From: Coriobacteriia bacterium | GTDB lineage: Bacteria; Actinomycetota; Coriobacteriia; Coriobacteriales; Eggerthellaceae | Assembly (NCBI GenBank): GCA_030540225.1 | Contig: JAUNWQ010000015.1 | Location: 1 to 32,216, forward strand | DNA: 32,216 bases | Direction of reading: 5' to 3' | Shown here: piece after piece, positions 1 through 7,821 of the stretch | How positions within the stretch are numbered: the stretch's first letter is position 1 | How the letters are laid out: every line of letters starts with the position of its first letter | Notes under the pieces: generated by a model | What the model saw: the letters and a program-made list of their open reading frames with translations, nothing else | What the model was told of the DNA's origin: nothing | Database searches by the model: none | Program-made: the position numbers and the translations under genes

Positions 1-26
1 CCTACTTCCTCCGCCAGGTCAACACA

Positions 27-50
27 CGCCCGATACCCTCGGGCGTTTTT
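27..50 (+). terminator. intrinsic terminator of a gene left of the window
   Basis: A perfect 7-bp stem (CGCCCGA at 27-33, TCGGGCG at 39-45) with a 5-nt loop is followed at once by five T. It would end a plus-strand transcript that enters from the left. The gene it serves is outside the window. Confidence 0.65.
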
Positions 51-101
51 CATGCCGTCAACGCAGATGGGCCCCGCTTGTCGCGAGGCCCATCCGTGAG
101 G

Positions 102-317
102 CTACATCTCAAAGGGAACGCCATCGCGTTCGCACTGCAGCTTCTTCTTGCGCATTTGGCAGATGGAAACGGCTTTGCCGTTGTAGATGTTCATCTGCTT
201 GTAACCGCAGTTTCCATAGCCACTGCACGCGCGGCACTTCAGCTGATCGAGCGTGAACCCGTCGAGGTCCTCGTCGGTCATAAGCCGCACATTGCCCTTC
301 GGAAATTTCGGCGGCAT
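102..317 (-). CDS. small Cys-rich conserved hypothetical protein
   Basis: A 71-residue protein that I do not recognise as a named family. It has five cysteines (28, 31, 37, 53 and 62, including a CxxC-x5-C cluster) and basic C-terminal residues. This is compatible with a small zinc- or Fe-S-binding protein, but that is inference. The ATG at 317 is chosen because AGGAGG lies 5 nt upstream. A TTG at 341 would add eight residues, but its AGGAGG is only 2 nt away. The gene follows citrate synthase on the same strand after about 65 nt and has its own TATAAT at 359-364, so it may be transcribed both alone and by read-through. Confidence 0.65.
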   Translation of the reverse strand: MPPKFPKGNVRLMTDEDLDGFTLDQLKCRACSGYGNCGYKQMNIYNGKAVSICQMRKKKLQCERDGVPFEM

Positions 318-358
318 GCGCACCTCCTCTCCCTCTTCCAACTCCTCCTGGTAAAGGC

Positions 359-364
359 ATTATA
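359..364 (-). promoter_or_regulatory. -10 element for the small Cys-rich gene
   Basis: A perfect TATAAT reads on the minus strand, about 35 nt before the ribosome binding site region of the gene starting at 317. No good -35 is visible 16-18 nt upstream, so this is only a candidate promoter. Confidence 0.4.
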
Positions 365-382
365 GCGCCCTTACCAACAAAA

Positions 383-1726
383 CTAGCGCTCGGAAATCGG
401 CGTGTACGGACGGCTTCCGCTGCGCGTGCTCTTGTATGCCGGGCGGATGATGCGCTTGCCCGCAACGATCTCCTCGAAACGGTGCGCAGCCCAACCCGCC
501 ATGCGGGCGCAGGCGAACAGGGGGGTGTACAGGTCTTCGGGAATCCCCATCATGGAGTACACGAAGCCAGAATACATATCGATGTTCGCACACATATCTT
601 TCTTCGTGCCGCGCTCGCGCAGAATGACCTCAGGCGCCAGGCGCTCGATGCTCTCGAGGAGCCGGTATTCCGCCTCGAATTCCGTTCCCTCGGCGAGCTT
701 CTTCGCATACTTCTTGCAAATCATGGCGCGCGGGTCGGAGAGCGTATACACTGCATGTCCCATGCCATAGACCAGGCCCGACTTGTCGTAGGCCTGCTTG
801 TTCACAATCTTCGCCAGATAGTCGGCAACCTCGTCGTCGTCTTCCCAATTCGACACATGCTGCTTGATGTCGGCTTGCATCGCCCTGACCTGGTGGTTCG
901 CGCCGCCATGCTTCTTTCCCTTGAGAGAGCAGATGGCTGCGGCGTACACCGAGTAAGGATCAGTGTCGGCCGAGGACATGACGCGCGTGGTGAACGTGGA
1001 ATTGTTGCCGCCGCCGTGCTCGGCGTGCAGACACAGCATGATGTCGAGCATGCGCGCCTCTTCCGGCGTGAACTCGCGATTGGGGCGAAGCATCGACAGG
1101 ATGGTCTCGGCCGTCGATTGACCAGGGATAAAGCGATGCATGATCATAGAGCCATTGTGGTAGCGCGCCTGCTGGGCGTAATAGGTAAGGACCATCATGC
1201 GCGGCACGCGCGACATGAGGGAAATTGCCGTGTTGATCTCGTGCTCGGGAGAGCGGTCTTCCGCGTTGGGGTCGTAGGCATACAGAAGAAGGATCGAGCG
1301 GGCGAGCACGTTCATGATGTCGGGCGGAGTGTCCTTCAGGATCATCGATGCGGTGAAACCGTCGGGCAGCTCACGTTGCGCGTCGATGGCAGCGATGAAG
1401 GTGTCCAGCTGCTCTTGCGTGGGAAGCTCGCCGAGAAGGAGCAAGTAGGCAACCTCCTCGAAGCTGAAGCGCGTCGTGGCGCTCTCCTCGCCGAGCAGGT
1501 CAGTGATCTCGTAGCCGCGCAGGCGCAGCGAGCCCTCGTCCGGCAGCTTGTCACCGTCGGAGAGCAGATAGCCGTGCACGTTCGAGATGTTCGTCATGCC
1601 CGCGAGCACGCCAGTGCCGTCGGCATTGCGCAAGCCTCGCTTCACGCGGAACTTCTCGTAATAGGATGGGTCGATGTAATTGATTCTCTCGAACTGCTTA
1701 TAGAGATCGATACGCTCGTCGTTCAT
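383..1726 (-). CDS. gltA: citrate synthase
   Basis: Condenses acetyl-CoA and oxaloacetate to citrate in the cytoplasm, the first step towards 2-oxoglutarate and glutamate. The 447-residue protein has the citrate synthase landmarks: LRLRGYEITDLL near 68-78, HAEHGGGNNS at 234-243, catalytic-type His273 in KKHGGAN, His324 in GMGHAVY and catalytic-type Asp383 in NIDMYSG, then MGIP and GWAAHRFEE near the C-terminus. GHAVY replaces the common GHRVY, so a substrate-contacting Arg is missing at that position; this marks an atypical subfamily, and 2-methylcitrate synthase activity cannot be excluded. The ATG at 1726 is preferred because AAAGGTGA lies just upstream. The in-frame GTG at 1735 overlaps that ribosome binding site. 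It stands alone upstream, about 260 nt from tRNA-Arg. Confidence 0.94.
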   Translation of the reverse strand: MNDERIDLYKQFERINYIDPSYYEKFRVKRGLRNADGTGVLAGMTNISNVHGYLLSDGDKLPDEGSLRLRGYEITDLLGEESATTRFSFEEVAYLLLLGELPTQEQLDTFIAAIDAQRELPDGFTASMILKDTPPDIMNVLARSILLLYAYDPNAEDRSPEHEINTAISLMSRVPRMMVLTYYAQQARYHNGSMIMHRFIPGQSTAETILSMLRPNREFTPEEARMLDIMLCLHAEHGGGNNSTFTTRVMSSADTDPYSVYAAAICSLKGKKHGGANHQVRAMQADIKQHVSNWEDDDEVADYLAKIVNKQAYDKSGLVYGMGHAVYTLSDPRAMICKKYAKKLAEGTEFEAEYRLLESIERLAPEVILRERGTKKDMCANIDMYSGFVYSMMGIPEDLYTPLFACARMAGWAAHRFEEIVAGKRIIRPAYKSTRSGSRPYTPISER

Positions 1727-1937
1727 GCGCGTCACCTTTCATTCTCGTTTCACCATGATAACGCCTTGCAGCGCCCGACCGCTCATCGCTCCCGGGATTC
1801 GGCAAATCTGCGCGAGAATGTAACCTGGGCGCAATATGGAGAAGAGGGCGCCCCAGAAAATGCAGCGGTAATAAGTAAAACGAAACGGCCTCACGAGCAG
1901 GCGATTCGATTTCGCCCCCATTTTTTGAAAAAAGTTG

Positions 1938-1966
1938 TTGACACCTTCCTCATCCACTGGCATAAT
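1938..1966 (+). promoter_or_regulatory. strong sigma70-type promoter of tRNA-Arg
   Basis: TTGACA at 1938-1943 and CATAAT at 1961-1966 are separated by exactly 17 nt. The predicted start, near 1973, is about 14 nt before the mature tRNA 5' end. This is one of the best promoter matches in the window. Confidence 0.85.
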
Positions 1967-1986
1967 ATCCGTTGCTGTTTAGAAGT

Positions 1987-2063
1987 GCGCCATTACCTCA
2001 GCTGGATAGAGGGACTGACTACGAATCAGTACGCCGGGGGTTCGAATCCCTCATGGCGCACCA
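1987..2063 (+). tRNA. tRNA-Arg (anticodon ACG)
   Basis: A full cloverleaf can be drawn. The acceptor GCGCCAT pairs with ATGGCGC, the D stem is CCTC/GAGG, the anticodon stem ACTGA/TCAGT encloses the loop CTACGAA, and the T arm is GGGGG-TTCGAAT-CCCTC. The loop gives anticodon ACG (read as ICG after deamination), decoding CGN arginine codons. The CCA end is encoded at 2061-2063. The gene has its own promoter and terminator. Confidence 0.96.
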
Positions 2064-2078
2064 TTTCAGCTTATTACT

Positions 2079-2115
2079 CCGCAACGATTGGGTCACCAAC
2101 ACGTGCGGTTTTTTT
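2079..2115 (+). terminator. terminator of tRNA-Arg
   Basis: CCGCA at 2079-2083 pairs with TGCGG at 2104-2108, with an inner TTGG/CCAA hairpin, and seven T follow directly (2109-2115). The outer stem is short but the U tract is strong. Confidence 0.65.
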
Positions 2116-2194
2116 ATTGTTGGAGGAAAGGTCCGTACTTGAAGGTTCGAAAACATAAGCCTCACAGTATGTAACCCTTCGGCTCCCCGCGTCG

Positions 2195-2213
2195 GCAGTC
2201 GAGGGTCGACTGC
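2195..2213. repeat. perfect 8-bp inverted repeat upstream of the metal transport unit
   Basis: GCAGTCGA and TCGACTGC flank a 3-nt GGG. No T run follows, so it is not an intrinsic terminator. It lies about 30 nt upstream of the likely -10 of the downstream operon, so it may be an operator. The rest of 2116-2313 shows no gene and no riboswitch that I can recognise. Confidence 0.4.
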
Positions 2214-2242
2214 AATGCGCCAGGCCTGACAAAGATTTTACC

Positions 2243-2251
2243 TGGGATAAT
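2243..2251 (+). promoter_or_regulatory. possible extended -10 promoter of the PRC/MgtE-N/CBS gene
   Basis: TGG precedes GATAAT (2246-2251), matching an extended -10 (TGn plus five of six positions). CTGACA at 2226 is only 14 nt away and is too close to act as a normal -35. The predicted leader is about 55 nt. Confidence 0.35.
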
Positions 2252-2313
2252 TCCCCCGAGTGGTACGATTCCAAAGCACGGCCTAACGGCGCATCAGAAC
2301 GTAAGGGAGCGCC

Positions 2314-3666
2314 ATGCTTTATTTATCCCAAATGCTGGGGAAGCCCGTTGTGGATTCCGCCGGCGAGAAAATCGGCACGATCTCCGACCTCGCAATCTCA
2401 ACCGGCGAGGTCTTCCCCCGCATCACGAGCCTCGCCTTCCAAGGGCCGGGCAAAGTGCCCTTCATGATTTCCTGGCGAAAGTACGTCGACGAGTTCGACG
2501 ACGAGGGCATCAAGCTTTCCGTCGATTCGCCCGACATTCGCTTCAGCTACCTGCAGCCTGACGAGGTGCTTCTTGCGCGCGACCTCATGGATCGCCAAAT
2601 CGTCGACACCCAGGGGCTTAAGGTCGTGCGCGTAAACGACCTCAAGCTCTCGCAGTCGGGCACGCAGTTGCGACTCCTCGGCGCTGAAGTCGGCATTCGC
2701 GGTATCCTGCGAGGGCTTGCCCCCTGGCTCGAGCGCGCCGTCGTCTCCGTCGCGAAAACCTTCCACAAGCAGATCGACGAGCGCATCATCGCCTGGAACT
2801 ACATGGACCTGCTCGACCGAGACCTCTCGGAAGTGCAGCTGTCCGTCACGCACAAGCGCCTCGACGAGCTGCACCCCGCCGACGTCGCCGACATCTTGGA
2901 GCAGCTCGATCCGCAGCAGCGCGCGAACGTCTTCAAGCACCTCGATGAGAGCCAGGCGACCGAGGCCATCTCCGAGATGGAAGACGAGTACCAGGCCGAC
3001 TTCATCGAGGACCTCGACGACGCCAAGGCCGCAAACGTCCTCGGCAACATGGACCCCGACGACGCCGTCGACATCGTCCGCGACCTCTCCTACGAGAAGG
3101 CCGAAGCGCTCTTACGCCTGATGGGCGTGGAAGATGCCGCCGAAATTCGCCGACTTTTGGGGTACAAGGACGGCACCGCGGGCGGTATGATGACCACCCA
3201 GTTCGTCGCCGTGCCGGAAACCTTCACCGTCCGCGAGACGATCGAAGTGCTGCGCGAGCTGCCCGAAGAGCACCCGACGGTCCACTATGTCTATGTGCTC
3301 GACGAGTACGACAAGCTCGTCGGCGTGCTGTCGCTGCGCACCCTCGTCTTGACCGACGACAGCAAGGTGATGCACGACATCATGTACACCGACCTCATCA
3401 CCGCCTCCCCCGACGAAACGGAAGACGACGTGGCGGCGGACGTCTTCAAATACGACCTCCCCGCAATGCCCGTCGTCGACGAGCGCGGCAAGCTTTTGGG
3501 CATCGTCACCACCGACGACGCGTGGGATGCCATCGAAGACGACGTGAGCGGCGACAAGACGAAGAAGAGCGTCCTGCTCGGCCTGGGCGCCACCGCGGCG
3601 GCTATCCTCTTTTTGGTACTCTATACGCTCGTGCTGTTCCAGATCATCGGTTACTCCTGGAGATAA
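2314..3666 (+). CDS. membrane-anchored PRC-barrel / MgtE-N / CBS protein (putative Mg2+ sensor)
   Basis: A 450-residue protein. Two PRC-barrel-like segments (about 1-80 and 90-165) are followed by a MgtE intracellular N domain (about 180-290, with helical repeats such as LHPADVADILEQLD and the join DGTAGGMMT) and a CBS pair (about 295-410). In true MgtE channels these cytosolic domains sense Mg2+ and gate a five-helix pore. Here the pore domain is absent, and only one hydrophobic helix follows (about 420-445). The protein is therefore probably a tethered regulator and not a transporter. Its stop is 3 nt before the NRAMP-like gene, so the two are surely co-transcribed. AAGGGAG lies 4 nt before the ATG. 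Domain calls follow known families; the sensor role is inference. Confidence 0.85.
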   Translation: MLYLSQMLGKPVVDSAGEKIGTISDLAISTGEVFPRITSLAFQGPGKVPFMISWRKYVDEFDDEGIKLSVDSPDIRFSYLQPDEVLLARDLMDRQIVDTQGLKVVRVNDLKLSQSGTQLRLLGAEVGIRGILRGLAPWLERAVVSVAKTFHKQIDERIIAWNYMDLLDRDLSEVQLSVTHKRLDELHPADVADILEQLDPQQRANVFKHLDESQATEAISEMEDEYQADFIEDLDDAKAANVLGNMDPDDAVDIVRDLSYEKAEALLRLMGVEDAAEIRRLLGYKDGTAGGMMTTQFVAVPETFTVRETIEVLRELPEEHPTVHYVYVLDEYDKLVGVLSLRTLVLTDDSKVMHDIMYTDLITASPDETEDDVAADVFKYDLPAMPVVDERGKLLGIVTTDDAWDAIEDDVSGDKTKKSVLLGLGATAAAILFLVLYTLVLFQIIGYSWR

Positions 3667-3669
3667 GCC

Positions 3670-5061
3670 ATGGTGTTTGGAAAGAAGAAAGCAGACGCTG
3701 CGAAGGGCGCGGCAAAGACCCTTGCCCCCATCCCCGGCAAGGCCTTCGGCGTCAGCGGCAAGCAGAAGAAGGCGACGGGGGCAGCGCTCCCCGACAAGAC
3801 GACCGCTTTGGAAGCCGACAGCCAGGACGGCAAGAAGAAAAATCGGCTGCTGCTCATCCTCGCAGCGATGGGGCCCGGCATCGTCACGGCCATGGCGGGC
3901 AACGACGCGGGCGGCATTTCGACGTACTCCACGGCAGGCGCGAAATTCGGCTTCACAACGCTGTGGGTCATCCCCATCATGTGCATTCTGCTCATCGTGG
4001 TGCAAACGACCGCAAGCCGTATGGGCGCGACAACCGGCAAGGGCTTTGCTGCGCTCATCCGCGAGCGATTCGGCATTCGCCTCGCGGCACTGGCCATGTT
4101 CGCCCTGCTCGTCGGCAATGTCGCCACCACGTTCTCCGAGTTCGCCGGCATCGCGTCGGGCATGGAGATGTTCGGCGTCTCGAAGTACGTCTCCGTCCCG
4201 ATCGCCGTGGTGACGGTCTGGCTGCTCATCGTCGGCGGCAGTTACAAGCGCGTGCAGAACGTGTTCCTTGCGCTGTCGTTCGTCTTCGTGACCTATATCA
4301 TCGCGGCAGTGCTTGCCCAGCCCGACTGGAACGATGCCCTCACCTCGACCGTCGTTCCGCAAGTTACAGGCGGCGTGAGCTGGATATCGCTTGTAATCGC
4401 GATGATCGGTACGACGATCGCCCCGTGGATGATGTTCTTCACGCAAAGCAACGTCGTCGAGAAGGGCACCACGACCAACGAACTCTTCGAGCAGAAGATC
4501 GACGCCGTATCGGGAACCATCGCAGCCTGTCTCGTCGCATGGTTCATCATCGTGACCACGGGTGCCGTGCTCTATCCGCAAGGCATCGAGGTCGACAGCG
4601 CCGAGGCGGCAGCGCGCGCCCTCGCCCCGTTCGCCGGACAGTACGCCGAGGCGCTCTTCGCCATCGGCCTGGTCGCAGCCTCGTTCCTTGCAGCTTGTGT
4701 CCTGCCCCTCACCACGGCTTTCGTTATCTGCGAGGCATTCGGCTGGGAAGCAGGCGTGTCGTTCAAGTGGCGCGAGGCGCCCATGTTCAAGAGCATCTTC
4801 ACGTTCGTTATCATCATCGGCGCCGTGGTCGTGCTTATCCCGAACGTCAACCTCATGGGAATCATGCTCACGGCCCAGTTCGTGAACGGCATCATCCTTC
4901 CCGTGCTCCTCGTGTTCATGGCCATCATCGCCTCGGACAAGCACATCATGGGGGCCTTCAAATCGAGCCGCCTCTCGCAGATTCTCATCTGGGTGACGGT
5001 CGCCATCGTGACCGTGCTCACCGTCGCGCTCCTCGTGATGCAGGTGCTCGGCATCGAGTAG
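3670..5061 (+). CDS. NRAMP-related (NRMT-type) divalent metal transporter, probably Mg2+
   Basis: A 463-residue polytopic membrane protein of the SLC11/NRAMP fold, with about 58 cytosolic N-terminal residues and roughly eleven membrane helices. The first helix keeps the metal-binding Asp but reads N-D79-A-G-G in place of the canonical DPGN. The sixth helix reads A251-P-W in place of M-P-H. Loss of the transition-metal-selecting Met and of the Asn is the known hallmark of NRAMP-related magnesium transporters (NRMTs) described from Eggerthella lenta and Clostridium acetobutylicum. Mg2+ uptake is therefore more likely than Mn2+/Fe2+ uptake. GGAG, inside the end of the upstream gene, serves as ribosome binding site. 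No intrinsic terminator is evident after the stop. Confidence 0.9.
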   Translation: MVFGKKKADAAKGAAKTLAPIPGKAFGVSGKQKKATGAALPDKTTALEADSQDGKKKNRLLLILAAMGPGIVTAMAGNDAGGISTYSTAGAKFGFTTLWVIPIMCILLIVVQTTASRMGATTGKGFAALIRERFGIRLAALAMFALLVGNVATTFSEFAGIASGMEMFGVSKYVSVPIAVVTVWLLIVGGSYKRVQNVFLALSFVFVTYIIAAVLAQPDWNDALTSTVVPQVTGGVSWISLVIAMIGTTIAPWMMFFTQSNVVEKGTTTNELFEQKIDAVSGTIAACLVAWFIIVTTGAVLYPQGIEVDSAEAAARALAPFAGQYAEALFAIGLVAASFLAACVLPLTTAFVICEAFGWEAGVSFKWREAPMFKSIFTFVIIIGAVVVLIPNVNLMGIMLTAQFVNGIILPVLLVFMAIIASDKHIMGAFKSSRLSQILIWVTVAIVTVLTVALLVMQVLGIE

Positions 5062-5224
5062 CGCGAGGCCCCGCAAGAGAGGAAATCTCACCGATCGAGA
5101 AGGGTTGCCGCGCAATTGACATTGCACTGCTATATCGTTAAGTAGGACTATTTTTACGACAGGGCTATTCGCGTTTTTTAATATCTTGTAATGAAATTAT
5201 TCCAAGGAAGCGTTTCTCGAGCGC

Positions 5225-5257
5225 AAAAAATGACGGCCTCCTCTCGGAAGCCGCCAT
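5225..5257 (-). terminator. intrinsic terminator of the NhaC-type antiporter gene
   Basis: On the minus strand a 12-bp stem (5246-5257 with 5230-5241, with G-U pairs) closed by a GAGA loop is followed by a T run (5225-5230). It lies 55 nt after the antiporter stop. It is the only clear terminator in the 5062-5312 gap, which otherwise shows nothing. Confidence 0.85.
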
Positions 5258-5312
5258 TCTCACATAGTCCTCGGGACGTGGGTCCCTCAAGTCGCTATTT
5301 GCCAATGAGAAG

Positions 5313-6983
5313 CTATGTCGTCTCGCCCTTCTTCACGCCGAAATTCAGCTTGTGGAGCGTAATCACTGCAACGACGATGATGATCGCACCGAGCGCGAGC
5401 GAGATCCACGGATTGCCCGTGAAACCAGCCACGATGTAGCCGATGAAGCACGAAATCATGACAAGCGTCGCGTAGGGAATCTGCGTGGCCACGTGGCGCA
5501 GGTGGTTGCACTTTGCACCTGCAGAGGAGAGGATCGTCGTATCGGATATCGGCGAGATATGGTCGCCATAGACAGCACCCGCGAGCGTCGAGCCGACGGC
5601 CACGAGGAACAGCGGGTCGTCGGTGGGGAACACGCCGATTACGATGGGGAGGATAAGCGCGATCGTACCCCAGGAGGTGCCCATGGCGAAGCCGATGAAC
5701 GCCGCCACCAGGAAGATGATCGCAGGCAGGAGGGTAAGCCCCACGCCAAGCCCGTTCAGCACGCCGCTCACGAACTCACCCGTTCCCAACAGGTGACGGC
5801 ACAGGCCGCCCAAGCTCCATGCCAGAACGAGGATCATGATCGCGCCGACCATCGAGCGCACGCCTTCGGAGATGCCTTCCACAAAACCCTCGAGCGTCGT
5901 GAGCTTACGAGGCAGGAACATCGCAGCCGAGACCACGAGCGCCACGCAAGAGCCGATGCACAGGCCTGTCACCGGGTCCTCGCCGACAGCGGTGGCGAAG
6001 TCGACGCCCTCGAAGAAGCCGCCCACGTACATCATGCCGAGAATCGAGAACACAATCAGCACGACGATGGGGATAATCAGGTCGAACACGCGGCCATTCT
6101 CGGAGATGTTGAGTCCCTTGTACTCGTCGATTGCGCCCGATGCCGCATCGTCGATGTCGGCCTCCTCGGTCACAACCGACGGCACGCCCGGATGGTCGCC
6201 TTCGTACGCTTCCACGTTCTTCTCGGGAAGACGGGTCGTCGAAACCGCCGCAAGAGCGCTTCCCTCGCGCGGAATGTCGTCGACGTCGTGCCCCTGGGCG
6301 CAGGCTTCCTCAGCCGCGCGCATCGAGCCGTAATCGAGCTTCGTGATCAGCATGAAGAACACGAAGAAGATCGTGAGCAGGGCGTAGAAGTTGTAGGGGA
6401 TGGACTGCACGAACGTCGAGAAGCCGTCTTCTCCCAGATAGCCGCCCACGGCAACCGCCCAAGAGGAGACCGGCGCGATAATGCACACAGGCGCCGCCGT
6501 AGAGTCGATGATCCACGACAGTTTCTCGCGGCTGATATGGAAGCGATCGGTGATGGGACGCATGACCGCACCGACCGTCAGGCAGTTGAAGTAGTCATCC
6601 ACGAAGATGAGGATGCCGAGAACTGCCGTGAGAATCGAGGCGAGGCGCGCGTTCTTCACGTGCTTCGACACCCATTCGGCGTAGGCGCGCGAGCCGCCGG
6701 CGATCGCGATGACCACCGTGAGCGCACCCAATAGGGCAAGGAATAACAACAGCGCTCCGTTGTCGGCGATCTGCGTCGCCATCATTCGTGGAACCATGGC
6801 GAACGCCGCGATAAACTGGTCGACGCCAACCCCCGCGAGAGTGAACTGGTAGATCACCATGCCCATAAGTACGCCGATGGTGAGCGACGAGTACACTTCC
6901 TTGGTGATGAGCGCGAGCCCGAGCGCCAAAAGCGGCGGCACGATTGACCAAGCGCCCGTACTGATAAGGTCGAAACCTTCCAC
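5313..6983 (-). CDS. NhaC-type Na+/H+ antiporter
   Basis: Exchanges cytoplasmic Na+ for external H+ in the cell membrane, for sodium and pH homeostasis. The 556-residue protein is strongly hydrophobic throughout and has the family motif YGDHISPISDTTILSS near residue 480. A charged cytosolic loop of about 90 residues (rich in E and D) splits two membrane bundles, as is common in the larger members. The GTG at 6983 is chosen because AAGGGG lies 5 nt upstream and the mature start VEGFDLIST fits the family. The open frame runs on to 7898 but would cross the opposite-strand cyclo-ligase gene. The substrate could also be a Na+/organic anion pair, as in malate/lactate antiporter relatives. Confidence 0.9.
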   Translation of the reverse strand: MEGFDLISTGAWSIVPPLLALGLALITKEVYSSLTIGVLMGMVIYQFTLAGVGVDQFIAAFAMVPRMMATQIADNGALLLFLALLGALTVVIAIAGGSRAYAEWVSKHVKNARLASILTAVLGILIFVDDYFNCLTVGAVMRPITDRFHISREKLSWIIDSTAAPVCIIAPVSSWAVAVGGYLGEDGFSTFVQSIPYNFYALLTIFFVFFMLITKLDYGSMRAAEEACAQGHDVDDIPREGSALAAVSTTRLPEKNVEAYEGDHPGVPSVVTEEADIDDAASGAIDEYKGLNISENGRVFDLIIPIVVLIVFSILGMMYVGGFFEGVDFATAVGEDPVTGLCIGSCVALVVSAAMFLPRKLTTLEGFVEGISEGVRSMVGAIMILVLAWSLGGLCRHLLGTGEFVSGVLNGLGVGLTLLPAIIFLVAAFIGFAMGTSWGTIALILPIVIGVFPTDDPLFLVAVGSTLAGAVYGDHISPISDTTILSSAGAKCNHLRHVATQIPYATLVMISCFIGYIVAGFTGNPWISLALGAIIIVVAVITLHKLNFGVKKGETT

Positions 6984-7014
6984 AGGAACCCCTTCGTTGT
7001 GGGCGGATACTTCC

Positions 7015-7030
7015 CCTGCATAATTGCAGG
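7015..7030. repeat. inverted repeat in the nhaC/cyclo-ligase divergent gap
   Basis: CCTGCA and TGCAGG flank a 4-nt TAAT. It lies 32 nt upstream of the antiporter start, inside its probable leader, so it may be an operator or a small leader hairpin. No regulator gene is nearby. Confidence 0.35.
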
Positions 7031-7114
7031 CCGTTTCAGTATGCCTTGATTTTTCGGCTATGTAGCCCACATGTGCGTTTTTTTCGGAGAATGAATCGAG
7101 GTTTGCGAGCACTC

Positions 7115-7120
7115 TATACT
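7115..7120 (+). promoter_or_regulatory. -10 element implying a leaderless cyclo-ligase mRNA
   Basis: TATACT ends only 7 nt before the ATG at 7128. A start 7 nt downstream of the -10 would fall on the A of the ATG. No Shine-Dalgarno sequence is present. The -35 is weak. Confidence 0.5.
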
Positions 7121-7127
7121 TGCAGAC

Positions 7128-7715
7128 ATGAACGCGAAAGCAGAAATAAGGAGCCTCGTCATCGCGCGGCGCAACGCCATCCCTGCCGATGAGCGCATCG
7201 CTCGCAGCAAAAACGCGTGTGAAGAACTCGAACGATACTTCAGCCGTACGGTTGCGCCCGGGGCGCGCATTGCCGTCTACCATGCGCTGGGAAGCGAGGT
7301 AGACGTCTCCTCGTTCGCGAAAAGCGCCCACTTGCATGGGTTGACCTGCGCTTTTCCCGTCATGATGCGAAGAGGCAACGACGCCAAAGCCCGCATGACG
7401 TTTTGGGATGTCCCCCTCGACGGCACGCGGCGCGCCTTCTTCGACAAACCCGCGCGAGCCATTGCCCCCGACGACCCCTCGCTTGCCGGCTGCACGCCAC
7501 GCGATCCGCACGAAATCGACGCCGTTGTCGTTCCGATGGTCGCCTTCGATGCGAGCGACATGCGCCTCGGTTATGGCGGCGGCAACTACGACCGTTTCCT
7601 GCGCGAGCTTCGAAGCGACGCCGTCGTATGCGGCATCGCCTTTCGGGAACAGGAAGTCGAGGCTGTGCCGACCGAGCCGCACGACCTCGCCTTGCCGAAG
7701 ATCATCGTCGCCTAA
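7128..7715 (+). CDS. 5-formyltetrahydrofolate cyclo-ligase
   Basis: Converts 5-formyl-THF to 5,10-methenyl-THF with ATP, a salvage/repair step of one-carbon metabolism in the cytoplasm. The 195-residue length is normal. The signature lies at about 142-163 (VPMVAFD, then RLGYGGGNYDRFL, glycine-rich, binding substrate and nucleotide). The C-terminal FREQEVEAVPTEPHDLAL matches the family ending. The N-terminal basic helix (KAEIRSLVIARRNAIP) is also typical. The start lacks a ribosome binding site and is probably leaderless. The gene diverges from the antiporter gene and converges with the symporter gene, so it is a single-gene unit. The family is also called ygfA/MTHFS. Confidence 0.93.
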   Translation: MNAKAEIRSLVIARRNAIPADERIARSKNACEELERYFSRTVAPGARIAVYHALGSEVDVSSFAKSAHLHGLTCAFPVMMRRGNDAKARMTFWDVPLDGTRRAFFDKPARAIAPDDPSLAGCTPRDPHEIDAVVVPMVAFDASDMRLGYGGGNYDRFLRELRSDAVVCGIAFREQEVEAVPTEPHDLALPKIIVA

Positions 7716-7719
7716 ACGC

Positions 7720-7754
7720 AAGAGGAGACCGCCGAAACGAACGGTCTCCTCTTT
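7720..7754 (+). terminator. terminator between cyclo-ligase and symporter genes
   Basis: A 12-bp perfect stem (7720-7731 with 7742-7753) has a 10-nt loop and starts 5 nt after the cyclo-ligase stop. The T tract is short (CTTTC), so it may be inefficient. The symmetry would also help stop the converging symporter transcript. Confidence 0.65.
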
Positions 7755-7821
7755 CAAAATCCACGCGAAGCGCGGGCCCTTCAACAGGGGACTTCGCCAG
7801 CAAGGTCTTCGCAGACGGAAG

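Noticed and set aside
66-94. 8-bp hairpin just after the small Cys-rich gene
   Set aside because: GATGGGCC and GGCCCATC pair perfectly, but no T run follows on the minus strand, so I did not call it a terminator.
3112-5127. 671-codon minus-strand frame opposite the metal operon
   Set aside because: Its composition (very His/Arg/Asp/Glu/Gly-rich) is that of a codon shadow; the opposite strand has two clear family members.
5116-5144. TTGACA followed by TAAGTA downstream of the NRMT gene
   Set aside because: The -10 is poor and no plus-strand gene lies downstream before the convergent antiporter gene.
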